A stretch of DNA of 64,000 nucleotides from Chryseobacterium sp. StRB126 (GCF_000829375.1 NZ_AP014624.1:620001-684000); one strand, 5' to 3'. Counted from the first letter of the stretch, positions 25,983 through 35,931 are shown. A program made the numbers and translations. The notes: generated by a model not told the origin, from the letters alone.

Positions 25983-26210
25983 GTTGAATTTTTGTTGTGG
26001 TTTAATAAAATTTGTCTATATAAGTATTCTTTCATTGATGTTGCAATGAAAATAAAGAATAGCAAATTCCAGTAAACAGGTTCTGAAAATATCTGTATAG
26101 ATGTACTACATGCACCCTGTACATTAATAAAGGTAATGACAGACTTTCATTGAAATTACTTAAAGATATTGCAATGAGTTGAAACTGGTCACCGGAAAAT
26201 ATCTACTATA

Positions 26211-26777
26211 TCATTTAGAAACAACAGCACAAGAATTTCCTGCAATATTTGCATTAAATGTAATATTTCCAGTCCTATCCGGGGTCCCGGTAACAGAATA
26301 CTGTAAGCTTCCGTTCCCTACCACGAAGTTTCCGGCAGATAAAGTAGCAATCAATCCATTGTTCTGAATAGATTGTGCTTCATAACTTCCACCATTTCCT
26401 CCTGTATAAGGAATTGTCAAAGTCCCTTTAAAAGCCTGACCTGCAACCGGATTGGGAGATAAAGTAGCAGAAGTGCATAATAATGAAACCGGACTAACTA
26501 ATGCTTTTTTTCCGATCAATCCTTTTCCGAGACATTTAGACCATTTACCATTCTGATATGCTTTTACACATTCTTCTGATTGGTCATAAATCATCATCCC
26601 ATTAACCGGGTTTGCGACCGCAGCAGTGTTGGGAACTCTGTTTAAAAGGAGTGTCTTGTTCGTAGAGCCCAGTTCAAGATCTGAACTGAGATTGGGATTG
26701 GTTTGTTTGATACCTACCTGTGCAAAAGAAAGCACACTGAGACTGAGGGTAATCAGCAGTAATACATTTTTTTTCAT
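26211..26777 (-). CDS. Short secreted paralogue of the FISUMP protein, lacking the FISUMP domain
   Basis: This 188-residue protein has a signal peptide (MKKNVLLLITLSLSVLSFA) followed by QVGIKQTNPNLSSDLELGSTNK, nearly the same as the start of the 586-residue neighbour. It shares the VNGMMIYDQSEECVKAYQNGKWSKC segment and one beta-rich unit (GTLTIPYTGG, NGSLQYSVTG). It ends at CAVVSK, where the longer protein continues toward its FISUMP domain. It is either a naturally short form or a paralogue truncated after duplication. No leftover FISUMP coding sequence is visible downstream. The function is unknown. Confidence 0.75.
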   Translation of the reverse strand: MKKNVLLLITLSLSVLSFAQVGIKQTNPNLSSDLELGSTNKTLLLNRVPNTAAVANPVNGMMIYDQSEECVKAYQNGKWSKCLGKGLIGKKALVSPVSLLCTSATLSPNPVAGQAFKGTLTIPYTGGNGGSYEAQSIQNNGLIATLSAGNFVVGNGSLQYSVTGTPDRTGNITFNANIAGNSCAVVSK

Positions 26778-26962
26778 TTGTATAAATCTTAGTGTCTAAA
26801 TAATTTTTTTTCTCTGAGTAAAGATATAAGTTAAAAATGAATTTTCAAAAAAAAAAGGTAAAAAATATAAACTTTATCACTAAACAATGATTTTACAATT
26901 AATTTTAAATAATTGAAATTCATTTAAATAAAAGGGTTAACAAGGTGTTAAAAACAATTAAC

Positions 26963-27601
26963 TCAAATTTCAACAGCCATTAGAAAAGGAATTATATTTT
27001 TAATGTTTTTATCCTCCGAAGCTATGCAAGTCTGATAATTTTCATCAATAAATATCTCCTTTGTAAAGAATTTTTTACATTCAATTTCGCATTCATCATT
27101 TACAATTTCAAAAGAATCTAGTGGAATCATCATTCCTCCTCCATGAGCTTTCATTACCGATTCTTTATGAGTCCAATATGAAAAAAAATCCCCAATTTGA
27201 GCTTCAGAACGGTCAATTTTATGGAATTCACCCTCTGTCATCTGAAACTGAAAGTCCCGATAATTGATTGTATGGTCTATAAATTCAACATCAATTCCTA
27301 TGGGAAATTCTGCAATAGCACAAACTACAAGTTCTTTAGAATGAGAAATATTGAAATGGACATGCTGATCTTTTAAATAAGGTTTATTATCAGGAGACCG
27401 CATAATCTGTGCTTCATCAATGTGAAAATGAGACTTTAATCCTACCTGTAAAAGAACTCTTCCCAGCAGGGAAAGCTGAGCATCCTGCCATCTTCTGTAT
27501 TTCAAGATATTCTGTCTAAACTCCTCTGGAAAAGAGTTTAAATACCGATCTAAAAAATACTGATGCTTTTCTTCACTGATAAATGTATATAGAATAACCA
27601 T
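26963..27601 (-). CDS. 4'-phosphopantetheinyl transferase, Sfp type
   Basis: The 212-residue protein transfers the phosphopantetheine arm of CoA to the serine of carrier domains. It has the family motifs in order: KPYL (about 73), FNISHS (83-88), GIDVE (102-106, metal-binding acids) and WTHKESVMKAHGGG (143-156). The length fits the Sfp/EntD class rather than the small AcpS class. It sits on the same strand behind the NRPS and is the obvious candidate to activate its carrier domains. The two intervening genes show that it is not directly coupled to the NRPS. The family assignment is firm; the partner is inferred from position. Confidence 0.92.
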   Translation of the reverse strand: MVILYTFISEEKHQYFLDRYLNSFPEEFRQNILKYRRWQDAQLSLLGRVLLQVGLKSHFHIDEAQIMRSPDNKPYLKDQHVHFNISHSKELVVCAIAEFPIGIDVEFIDHTINYRDFQFQMTEGEFHKIDRSEAQIGDFFSYWTHKESVMKAHGGGMMIPLDSFEIVNDECEIECKKFFTKEIFIDENYQTCIASEDKNIKNIIPFLMAVEI

Positions 27602-27860
27602 CTTTAATGCTCTTCAAAAATGTTGTTGTATTGATGGTAAAAGAAAACTGTGATCCTTTACTCAAAAAGATAAAAATAAACAATTTTATCCGTCTTTCAA
27701 TCTAGATTATTAAGAGGTTAAACCTACACATTCTGAGGTTAAACGGAATAAAATTAAATGGCTCCCTCAGATATTCTTTCAGAAAAAAGACTGTAATCAT
27801 AAAGCGTTCTGGAAAATCTTTTATAAATTTAACCTAAATATCACTATAAATCATTTAAAA

Positions 27861-28364
27861 ATGAAAGTACAAACATTAGCATTATTGGCAGGATGTGCGT
27901 TTTTAGCCGTTTCATGCGGAACTACAAAAACGTACAGCGTAAATGCCAAAAGCGGAACACAAACAGGAGGAACGGCAAAGTTTACCCAACAGGGAAATGA
28001 TGTAATCATGAAACTGAATGTAACCAATCTTACCCCTGGAATCCATGCAGTACACATTCATGAAAAAGGAGACTGCTCTGCAGCAGACGGAACCTCTACA
28101 GGCGGACACTGGAATCCATCTAAGAACGATCATGGAAAATGGGGAGCTGAGCACTTCCATATGGGAGATATAGGAAATTTGGTGGCTGATCAGAATGGTA
28201 CGGCCATTTTAACCTTCAAGACCGACAAATGGTGTCTTGGCTGTACAGATGAATCTAAAAACATCATCGGAAAAGGTCTTATTGTACACGCTGCAGCAGA
28301 TGATTTCCATACTCAGCCTACTGGGAATGCAGGCGGAAGAGTGGGATGTGTAGAAATTAAATAA
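27861..28364 (+). CDS. sodC: Cu/Zn superoxide dismutase, lipoprotein
   Basis: The 167-residue protein disproportionates superoxide in the cell envelope. The signal peptide ends in a lipobox with Cys19 (LAVSCG), so it is a lipoprotein. Metal ligands are visible: HIHEKG (His65, His67), GGHWNP (His83), His91, the HFHMGDIGNL segment with the zinc ligands, and VHAAADDF near the C-terminus. CSAADG and GCVEI supply the conserved disulfide cysteines, and GGRVGC is the usual C-terminal Arg motif. It stands alone, facing away from the transferase gene. A shared bidirectional terminator closes it against prc. Confidence 0.93.
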   Translation: MKVQTLALLAGCAFLAVSCGTTKTYSVNAKSGTQTGGTAKFTQQGNDVIMKLNVTNLTPGIHAVHIHEKGDCSAADGTSTGGHWNPSKNDHGKWGAEHFHMGDIGNLVADQNGTAILTFKTDKWCLGCTDESKNIIGKGLIVHAAADDFHTQPTGNAGGRVGCVEIK

Positions 28365-28381
28365 TCAAGTATTTACACAAT

Positions 28382-28415
28382 AAAAAAACCGATAATTTTC
28401 ATTATCGGTTTTTTT
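28382..28415. terminator. Bidirectional terminator between sodC and prc
   Basis: A perfect 15-base inverted repeat (AAAAAAACCGATAAT and its complement) flanks a 4-base loop, with A and T runs at the two ends. It can end transcripts arriving from either side. Confidence 0.93.
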
Positions 28416-28419
28416 ATGT

Positions 28420-30549
28420 TTATGATTTAACTCCCATATCTGATACAATATTCATTGCTTCCTGCAGGTAAAGATCTTTTTTCAGATTCTTGATCCACAT
28501 TTCAGATTTCTTTTTGAAAGCTTCATCTTTTTTCTCTCTTTCAATTTCATTTGGATACATAATAAACTGTAATCCGTTCTCAAATTTAGTCAGCACTTTG
28601 AATTTTTCAATCTGGGATTTTCTGTGCTTCATTACCTCATTGAATTTATTGATGTTCAGCGTAATATTTTCTTCTTTATCCAGTTTCTCTCTCCATTGGG
28701 CTGATTCTAACAGAAGCTGGTAATTCTTATTCTTAGCCATTCTGTCTGCACTTGCTTTTTCAAGAGCCTGAATGTTAAAGAAATTCAGTTTTTCGAATTT
28801 GGTAGCCGGAATTTTATCCCAAGCCAGCGCAAAATCGTCATAACGCTCTCCTACTTCAGCATACGTAAAGAAATCTTTCATCTGGATATCAGAAACAATT
28901 CCTTTTCTCTGTGTAGATTCACCCGTAATTCTATAGAATTTCTGGATCGTCAGTTTTAAAGATCCGAAATCATCTTCAGTATTCAGGAATCTGTTCAGGT
29001 CAACAAACGTCTGAACGGTTCCTTTCCCGAAAGACTGTGGAGATCCAATCACCATTGCTCTTCCATAATCCTGCATTACACCTGCTAAGATCTCAGAAGC
29101 TGATGCAGAAAGCTCATTTTGCATAATAACAAGCGGACCTGTCCAGATTGGAGCCTCATATTTGTTCTTTAGAGTCTGTATTTTTCCATTTCCATCCTTT
29201 ACCTGTACATAAGGTCCGGCATCCATGAAAAGTCCCATAATATCTCCTACTTCCGTTAATGATCCTCCACCGTTGTTTCTAAGGTCAAGAATGATTCCTT
29301 CAATATTCTGAGATTTAAGTTTAACAATCTCGTTCTTAATATCATCAGAAGCATTTCTTCCTTTTGAATTTTCAAAATCAGCGTTAAAGCTTGGAAGGTT
29401 GATAAATCCATATTTCTTACCGTTCGGAGCATTCACTACAATACTTCTTGCAAAAGTATCTTCAATAGCAACCTCTTCACGAATCATGGTTACATCTTTA
29501 ATCGTTCCGTCTTTTTTCTGAACGGTTAAGGTAACAGGCGTTCCTTTTTCTCCTCTGATTAATCTTACCGCTTCATCAGAAAGCATTCCTACCACATTTA
29601 CAGCATCATCTTTTGGTTTAGATTTTACCTTAAGGATCTTATCCCCTTCAGAAAGCTGCTTGGATTTCCATGCTGGTGCACCAATAGTAAGAGCACCAAG
29701 ATAAAGATTCCCTTTTTTCTCCTGAATCAATGCTCCGATACCGATTACTTTTCCTGTAAACTGAGTATCAAAGTCTTCTTTATCTTTTGGAGAATAATAG
29801 TTGGTATGTGGATCGAATACCTCAGTATAAGCATTCATATACACGGTAAACCAATCCATTTTCTTTCTCTTTTTGAATCTGGTAAAGGTCTCTTTCACAA
29901 GATCTTTTACCTCATCTGTAGCTTTTTTGATCTTCTCGTCCTGAGTAAGAACTTTAAGCTTGATGGTATCATTTAATTTGTACTTCTGAACAGAATCTTT
30001 CTTCTCTTTCTGAGCTTCTTCTTTGCTATTCATCGATTCAACTTCCTGAAGGATGTTGTATTTGATGAATTTTTTCCATTCATTATACTGTTCCTGCTTA
30101 TTGGCAGGTACTTTTTTAAGCTTTGGCTCCAGCGTAAGCGTTTCTTCTTCCTGAAGGTTAATAGGCTTACTGAAAATGTCCTGAGTAATCTTATCAATCT
30201 CGTCTACTCTTTGGTAAAGTCTGTCAATCGTAAGTTTATAGAAACTCAAATCACCCTGGTTGATATAATCATCAAGCTTTGTTTCATGCTTGCTGAATTC
30301 ATCCATATCAGACTGCAGGAAATATCTTTTGGCAGGATCTACCAATTCGAAATAGTGCTTATAAACATCTTTTGAGTAGGCATCATTGATAGGCTTCGGA
30401 CTATAATGCAGGTAAGAAAGAGTGTTTTTTACGCTCACCATTATTGTCTGCATCTTTTCATCATCGTTCTTCGGCGAGTTGAAGCAAAACATTAGACTGG
30501 TTAATGGAATCAGTAGTAAAAATTTATTCAGTTTGAAATTTTTCCACAT
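28420..30549 (-). CDS. prc: C-terminal processing protease Prc/Tsp (S41 family)
   Basis: The 709-residue protein is close to the length of E. coli Prc (682). It has an N-terminal hydrophobic export segment and a helical region, then a PDZ domain near residues 270-305 (IGALIQEKKGNLYLGALTIGAP, GDKILKVKSK). The S41 catalytic core follows, with the serine in NELSASASEILAG (about 480) and the lysine in SFGKGTVQ (about 509), the Ser-Lys dyad of this family. A C-terminal Prc-type extension completes it. It cleaves exported proteins from their C-terminal ends in the periplasm and often acts on lipoproteins and cell-wall enzymes. It appears to be a single-gene unit. Confidence 0.93.
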   Translation of the reverse strand: MWKNFKLNKFLLLIPLTSLMFCFNSPKNDDEKMQTIMVSVKNTLSYLHYSPKPINDAYSKDVYKHYFELVDPAKRYFLQSDMDEFSKHETKLDDYINQGDLSFYKLTIDRLYQRVDEIDKITQDIFSKPINLQEEETLTLEPKLKKVPANKQEQYNEWKKFIKYNILQEVESMNSKEEAQKEKKDSVQKYKLNDTIKLKVLTQDEKIKKATDEVKDLVKETFTRFKKRKKMDWFTVYMNAYTEVFDPHTNYYSPKDKEDFDTQFTGKVIGIGALIQEKKGNLYLGALTIGAPAWKSKQLSEGDKILKVKSKPKDDAVNVVGMLSDEAVRLIRGEKGTPVTLTVQKKDGTIKDVTMIREEVAIEDTFARSIVVNAPNGKKYGFINLPSFNADFENSKGRNASDDIKNEIVKLKSQNIEGIILDLRNNGGGSLTEVGDIMGLFMDAGPYVQVKDGNGKIQTLKNKYEAPIWTGPLVIMQNELSASASEILAGVMQDYGRAMVIGSPQSFGKGTVQTFVDLNRFLNTEDDFGSLKLTIQKFYRITGESTQRKGIVSDIQMKDFFTYAEVGERYDDFALAWDKIPATKFEKLNFFNIQALEKASADRMAKNKNYQLLLESAQWREKLDKEENITLNINKFNEVMKHRKSQIEKFKVLTKFENGLQFIMYPNEIEREKKDEAFKKKSEMWIKNLKKDLYLQEAMNIVSDMGVKS

Positions 30550-31055
<506 letters not shown>

Positions 31056-31376
31056 GTAATAAGTGATGAATGATAATTGATTAGTGATGGAAGGACCCAT
31101 TTTTCAATTTCAATGGTAATTAGCATTTGGAAGATAATAAGCTTATGCTAAAATTCGATGATTTCTTTCGCTTTGAAATCTTTCCATTTCCAGCATTCAG
31201 CTTTCTTTTCTTACTAAAATACAGACGGTTTATTACTAAAATTAAATCAGTGAATGATAAATCCACTGTTTTATTGCGTCTTATTTTTAACTACATTTGA
31301 TGTGTTGAAAATTCTTTTTGTTCTATTCTAAAATGAACAGATTGTACTGCACTTGTATAAAAAATTAAGATAATAT
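31056..31376. other. Gene-free stretch before surE
   Basis: The stretch is AT-rich, with no ORF or hairpin of note. The only recognised signal is the candidate surE promoter at 31274-31299. Confidence 0.6.
31274..31299 (+). promoter_or_regulatory. Candidate promoter of surE
   Basis: TTG (31274-31276), a 15-base gap, then TACATTTG (31292-31299), which fits TAnnTTTG. It lies 77 bp before the surE start. The gap is a little shorter than usually quoted for this promoter class. Confidence 0.5.
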
Positions 31377-32165
31377 ATGGAAAGACCGCTTATTCTGGTT
31401 ACTAATGACGATGGAATTACAGCTCCCGGTATCAGAAATCTAATCAGCTTTATGAACGAAATTGGAGAAGTAGTTGTGGTAGCCCCAGACTCTCCTCAAA
31501 GTGGTAAAGGCCACGCTATCACTATTAACTCTACGCTAAGCTACGAAGAAGTGAAGCTTGAGGGGCCACAAACAGATTATTCATGCAGTGGAACGCCTGT
31601 AGACTGCGTAAAAATGGCTCTTGATAAAATTCTGACAAGAAAACCCGATATTGTAGTTTCAGGGATCAATCATGGTGCCAATTCATCCATCAATGTAATT
31701 TATTCAGGTACAATGTCTGCCGCTGTAGAAGCAGGTGTAGAAGGAATTCCTGCGATCGGATTCTCATTACTGGATTTTAGTTGGGAAGCAGATTTTACCC
31801 AGGCTAAAGAATTTATTCAGAATATTGTAAGAAGAACGCTTGAAAATCCAATGCCGAAAGGAATCGTTCTGAATGTGAACATTCCGAAACTTCCTGCATC
31901 GGAAATAAAAGGTATAAAAGTTTGCAAACAAGCGAATGCTAAATGGGAAGAAAGCTTTGATGAGAGGGTGAATCCACATGGGAAAAAGTATTACTGGTTA
32001 ACAGGGTACTTCAACAATATGGATGATTCTGAAGATGCGGATGAAACTGCTTTGGCTAACGGATATATTTCGATTGTGCCTGTAAAATTTGACCTTACAG
32101 CGTATGAATACATGAAAACACTAGAAGAAGTAATGGCTTTTGATGCCGTAAAGGAATCTAAGTAA
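31377..32165 (+). CDS. surE: 5'/3'-nucleotidase SurE
   Basis: The 262-residue protein dephosphorylates nucleoside monophosphates with a divalent metal. The N-terminal TNDDG motif (residues 9-13) supplies metal-binding aspartates, and SGTPVDC, SGINHGANSS and YSGTMSAAVEA are the other signature blocks of the family. Its length is typical. It is a single-gene unit with a candidate promoter upstream and a perfect hairpin terminator downstream. Confidence 0.94.
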   Translation: MERPLILVTNDDGITAPGIRNLISFMNEIGEVVVVAPDSPQSGKGHAITINSTLSYEEVKLEGPQTDYSCSGTPVDCVKMALDKILTRKPDIVVSGINHGANSSINVIYSGTMSAAVEAGVEGIPAIGFSLLDFSWEADFTQAKEFIQNIVRRTLENPMPKGIVLNVNIPKLPASEIKGIKVCKQANAKWEESFDERVNPHGKKYYWLTGYFNNMDDSEDADETALANGYISIVPVKFDLTAYEYMKTLEEVMAFDAVKESK

Positions 32166-32184
32166 TACTGTTATTTAAAGATAG

Positions 32185-32215
32185 AAAAAGCGTGAAATCA
32201 AATTTCACGCTTTTT
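32185..32215 (+). terminator. Intrinsic terminator after surE
   Basis: 14-base perfect arms (AAAAAGCGTGAAAT and complement) flank a 3-base loop, with a T-rich run after the stem. Confidence 0.93.
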
Positions 32216-32286
32216 ATTTTTTTAGTTCTCGCAGATTGGGCAAATAACGCAGATTTACATAGTTATGTCGACAACTCATACACAAT

Positions 32287-32377
32287 AATCTGTGAGAATC
32301 CGTGTCATCTGTGGGAAAACATAAAAAGATTTTAAATTCATTGATTAACCACAGATTTACGCAGATGGGCACAGATG
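32287..32377. repeat. Imperfect inverted repeat of the CTGTG/CGCAGAT type
   Basis: ATCTGTG...CATCTGTGG (from 32288) faces CCACAGAT...GCACAGAT (to about 32376) as an imperfect inverted pair around an AT-rich centre. A related fragment with two CGCAGATT words lies at 32228-32254, and a short CGCAGATTTTTCAGATT piece occurs near 35948. It looks like a member of a dispersed REP-like intergenic family. The stretch 32216-32430 holds nothing else. Confidence 0.7.
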
Positions 32378-32430
32378 TTTGCGCTTCAGAAAATGTAGAA
32401 ATTAGCTAGAAATAATACTTATTTTTGTGT

Positions 32431-33837
32431 TTAAAATAACACCTTATCTTCGTTCCTTAATTCTTCCAGATAGCTTTTCTTATCATCTCTGTAGAAAAGG
32501 TTCATGGTTTCAAACGGAATTAATTTTAGGTCCTTATTGACGATATGAACACAAGATTTCTTTACTGCTCTTACATCAAAATCATGAGCATCCATGAAGT
32601 TCATAATGATAATTCTAAACAGGTTATCGTAGTCCAGATCCGGAGCACATACTTCAGGAAGACAACAAAGTAGCTGGTTAACTTTAGGTTGTACCTTATC
32701 TACAGAAATACCGGTGCTGAAGATATCCAGTAACTGCATATGAAGCCCTGCATCCTGTTCGTAAACAATGGTATTTTTGGATTCATTATTCAGAAGATCG
32801 GCAGGATTGATATATCGGGTTAAAGGAATAACCTCCCCTTGAAGTTTTAATATATAGCCCATTGCAAGCGCATCCGGATTACACGGAACGGGAATAATAT
32901 CATCAGAGTTTAAAAGCGGGAACTGATTCAAAATCTCCTGTCTTACCTCCGTTAAAGTGATTTTCTCATGAGCAGAATCTTCTCTGTTCCTTCCGGCAAT
33001 TTCTACCGGTTGGAAGGTAATTCCTCTTACGCATTTCTGTTTTAGGGCAAATTCAATAATCTTTCCGATCTCATCAATATTTTTATCTTTTTGAAGAACA
33101 ATCACCAAGGTTGTAGAAAGATTGAGTTCGTTCAGTTTTTCCAAAGCCTTCATCCTTACAGAAGTAAGATCTTTTCCTCTGAAATCTTCCAAAACTTCCG
33201 GTTTAAAAGAGTCAAACTGAAGATACACTTCAAACTCAGGTGCATAGGTTGCCAGTTTTTCAGCAAAACCAGGATCATTGGCAATTCTTATTCCATTGGT
33301 ATTCAACATCAAATGTTTAATGGGTTTTGATTTGGCAATATCCATAATCTTGAAAAACTCAGGGTGAATAGTAGGTTCTCCACCACTGATCTGGACCACA
33401 TCGGGCTCCCCTTCATTTTTTACAATCACATCAAACATGGCCTCAATTTCCTCCAGACTTCTGTGGCTTCCGTAATGTGGGGAAGACATCGCATAGCAGG
33501 TTGGGCAGGTGAGATTACAACGGTCCGTAACTTCTACGATGGAAAGACAACTATGCTGCTCGTGATCTACGCAAAGACCACAATCATAGGGACATCCATA
33601 TTCCACATCGGTTCCGAAATGAAGCGGCATTTCGGAAGCTTTGTTATAATTTCTGATGTTCTTGTAATAATGAACATCAGAAGCAATTTTTGTTTTGAAA
33701 AAGCCATGATCCGGACATCTTTTGGTCATGAAAACGGCTTCGTCTTCTATAATAATCTTCGCTCCTACCCTTTTCAGGCATTCCGGACAAAGACTGATCG
33801 TATAATCGTAATAAGTATAGTTTCTTACTGGCATCAT
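32431..33837 (-). CDS. Radical SAM enzyme with extra cysteine clusters (Tes-like architecture)
   Basis: The 468-residue protein has the radical SAM cluster motif at Cys107, Cys111 and Cys114 (DRCNLTCPTCYA), followed by ISGGEPT. Upstream are further cysteine sets: CPEC (17-20), CPDHG (41) and GCPYDCGLC with HSC (82-97). A C-terminal LLCCLPEVCAPD block lies near 390. This layout resembles the archaeal tetraether lipid synthase family (MJ0619/Tes), whose members join lipid alkyl chains. Bacterial relatives are known, mostly without assigned products. It begins 15 bp after the small membrane gene and so is the third gene of an operon with an Lgt-like protein, which also points to lipids. The radical SAM call is firm; a lipid substrate is inference. 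ATG at 33837 or the adjacent ATG could be the start. Confidence 0.85.
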   Translation of the reverse strand: MMPVRNYTYYDYTISLCPECLKRVGAKIIIEDEAVFMTKRCPDHGFFKTKIASDVHYYKNIRNYNKASEMPLHFGTDVEYGCPYDCGLCVDHEQHSCLSIVEVTDRCNLTCPTCYAMSSPHYGSHRSLEEIEAMFDVIVKNEGEPDVVQISGGEPTIHPEFFKIMDIAKSKPIKHLMLNTNGIRIANDPGFAEKLATYAPEFEVYLQFDSFKPEVLEDFRGKDLTSVRMKALEKLNELNLSTTLVIVLQKDKNIDEIGKIIEFALKQKCVRGITFQPVEIAGRNREDSAHEKITLTEVRQEILNQFPLLNSDDIIPVPCNPDALAMGYILKLQGEVIPLTRYINPADLLNNESKNTIVYEQDAGLHMQLLDIFSTGISVDKVQPKVNQLLCCLPEVCAPDLDYDNLFRIIIMNFMDAHDFDVRAVKKSCVHIVNKDLKLIPFETMNLFYRDDKKSYLEELRNEDKVLF

Positions 33838-33852
33838 TAATTTTTAAAAGGC

Positions 33853-34080
33853 TTATCCACAAATATATCCGCTGATTAGCCCACAGACTAATAAACAAAT
33901 AACAAAAGTCTGTATAAACTGTTTTCTGCTGAATTTTCTGCTATCCTTACTTTCATAGACAAACTTCACAATAAATGTAACGATAATAGAAAAAAACAGG
34001 GCGCCTATAATCATCATCCCAACGATCATGACTACTACACCGGTAAGGTCACCAACTTCCAAAAGTGTTAAAGGTTTCAT
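33853..34080 (-). CDS. Small membrane protein between the Lgt-like and radical SAM genes (75 aa)
   Basis: The protein has two strongly hydrophobic helices (about residues 13-40 and 58-75) joined by a charged linker (YESKDSRKFSRKQF). Its start overlaps the stop of the Lgt-like gene by 4 bp (ATGA), so it is translationally coupled and almost certainly real. The family is not recognised. It may be a membrane partner of either neighbour. Confidence 0.7.
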   Translation of the reverse strand: MKPLTLLEVGDLTGVVVMIVGMMIIGALFFSIIVTFIVKFVYESKDSRKFSRKQFIQTFVICLLVCGLISGYICG

Positions 34081-34832
34081 TTTGAATATTTTAAATGAGT
34101 GGTTTGAATGTTTTTAATAGTATAAATGTAGTAAATAATTACACAAATACATACAAGTTGAATCGTCCCAAGGTTTCCCACAATTTCCACCCTTGGCTTA
34201 ATGAAGTCTAAAAAGAATCTGAAAGTAAAATAACTGAGCATAAAGAGCTGAAAAAGAAATCCAGACGGATATTTCTTTTGTTTCTGAATATATTTCAAAA
34301 CAATCCAAAGACCAATCAAAAAACCTATCTCATATAAGGCGACAGGGTGTCTGAGATATTGATCTCCCAGACGCATCCCAAAAACAGAATCTGTTGGAAT
34401 ACCATAAGTTTCCTCATGAATTCCTGTAAGAAAACAGCCAATTCTTCCGATAATTATGGCTAGCATTAAGGGGAAAACAATCAGATCTCCTGTACTTTCT
34501 TTATGTCCGACTACTTTTTTAGCCAATTCCACTCCCAATAATCCAAAAGCCAGTCCTCCAACGATGGTATTACTGGACCAGAATTTCTGAAAGCTGAAGT
34601 TTTCAAACATGGTGTAGGGATTTTCCAGATTTCCGATGAGTTTGGATCCCAATAATGCTCCGGCAGTTGCTCCTATCAAAACCGCAGCAGAAGTATTGAA
34701 CGATAGCTTCTCTGTTGATTTTCTTTTAAGATAAAAATAATACCGCATGCCCAGAAACATTCCAACCGCCTCAAAAAGAGGATGGGCAAGAATGGTTTGG
34801 TCAAAAATATGAAAGGTTACAGGAAAATCCAT
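34077..34832 (-). CDS. Prolipoprotein diacylglyceryl transferase-like membrane protein
   Basis: The 251-residue polytopic protein has about seven hydrophobic segments. The Lgt signature is present in the form [11 protein letters not shown] (127-137) followed by HEETYG, and HPVALYE lies near 162-168. Lgt moves diacylglycerol from phosphatidylglycerol to the lipobox cysteine of lipoprotein precursors. Housekeeping Lgt usually reads GRxGNF with Asn; here Cys replaces it, so this may be a divergent family member with another acceptor. It heads a tight three-gene operon with a small membrane protein and a radical SAM enzyme. The activity is not proven by sequence. Confidence 0.8.
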   Translation of the reverse strand: MDFPVTFHIFDQTILAHPLFEAVGMFLGMRYYFYLKRKSTEKLSFNTSAAVLIGATAGALLGSKLIGNLENPYTMFENFSFQKFWSSNTIVGGLAFGLLGVELAKKVVGHKESTGDLIVFPLMLAIIIGRIGCFLTGIHEETYGIPTDSVFGMRLGDQYLRHPVALYEIGFLIGLWIVLKYIQKQKKYPSGFLFQLFMLSYFTFRFFLDFIKPRVEIVGNLGTIQLVCICVIIYYIYTIKNIQTTHLKYSK

Positions 34833-34893
34833 TGCTTCAAAAATAATCCATTTCAGATTATTTACTACCTTTATTCTGACAAATAATTACAAA

Positions 34894-35931
34894 ATGCGTA
34901 TAGAAAATGACATAAAACTGGGATTTAAGGATGTAATGTTCCGCCCTAAGCGTTCTACATTGAAATCCCGCTCAGAAGTAAACCTGGAAAGGGAGTTTAT
35001 CTTTAAACATACCAAAAAGAAATGGAGTGGAGTTCCTGTTATCGCTGCTAATATGGATACCGTAGGAACTTTTGAAATGGCTGTTGAACTGGCCAAAGAT
35101 AAGATCATCACAGCAGTTCATAAACACTATACTCCTGAAGAATGGGATCAGTTTCTGCAAAGCCAGCCTGAAAGCATTCATCAGTATATTGCATTAAGCA
35201 CAGGTACCGGAAAAGCTGATGAGGAGAAAATTCGTTTAATCCTTGAAAAGCATCCAAAAATCGAGTTTCTTTGTATAGATGTTGCCAATGGTTATTCTGA
35301 GCATTTCGTTCAGTTTGTGAAGACAGCAAGGGCTAATTTTCCTGATAAAATTATCATAGCCGGAAACGTAGTAACCGGAGAAATGGTGGAAGAGCTTCTT
35401 TTAGTGGGAGCAGACATCATAAAAGTTGGAATCGGACCTGGTTCTGTATGTACTACCCGTGTAAAAACAGGAGTTGGTTACCCGCAATTATCTGCTATTA
35501 TTGAATGTGCTGATGCTGCTCATGGTTTAGGAGGTCATATTATTGCAGACGGAGGCTGTAAGGTTCCGGGAGATGTTGCCAAAGCTTTTGGTGGCGGAGC
35601 CGATTTCGTAATGCTAGGTGGAATGTTTGCCGGTCACGATGAAAGTGGTGGCGAAATGATTGAAGAGAATGGTAAAAAATACCGTCTATTCTATGGAATG
35701 AGCTCTAGAACAGCAATGGATAAGCATTCAGGTGGTGTAGCCGAATACCGTGCCTCAGAAGGGAAAACTGTAAAAGTAGCTTACAAAGGACCAGTTGCTG
35801 AAACGGTGAAAGATATTTTAGGAGGAGTACGCTCTACCTGTACTTATGTAGGAGCGTCCAAACTTAAAGAACTTTCTAAACGAACCACCTTTATCAGGGT
35901 TCAGGAGCAGGAAAATCAGATTTTTAACTGA
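34894..35931 (+). CDS. guaC: GMP reductase
   Basis: The 345-residue protein has the IMPDH/GMPR barrel. It converts GMP to IMP with NADPH in purine salvage. The catalytic cysteine lies in [44 protein letters not shown] and [10 protein letters not shown] are strongly conserved GuaC blocks. The lack of an inserted CBS pair and the length separate it from IMP dehydrogenase. It is divergent from the Lgt-like gene, with 61 bp between starts. Confidence 0.95.
   Translation: MRIENDIKLGFKDVMFRPKRSTLKSRSEVNLEREFIFKHTKKKWSGVPVIAANMDTVGTFEMAVELAKDKIITAVHKHYTPEEWDQFLQSQPESIHQYIALSTGTGKADEEKIRLILEKHPKIEFLCIDVANGYSEHFVQFVKTARANFPDKIIIAGNVVTGEMVEELLLVGADIIKVGIGPGSVCTTRVKTGVGYPQLSAIIECADAAHGLGGHIIADGGCKVPGDVAKAFGGGADFVMLGGMFAGHDESGGEMIEENGKKYRLFYGMSSRTAMDKHSGGVAEYRASEGKTVKVAYKGPVAETVKDILGGVRSTCTYVGASKLKELSKRTTFIRVQEQENQIFN

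Noticed and set aside
33364..33840. A 158-codon plus-strand ORF opposite the radical SAM gene
   Set aside because: It is antisense to the cysteine-rich, motif-bearing half of the enzyme and has no recognisable features.
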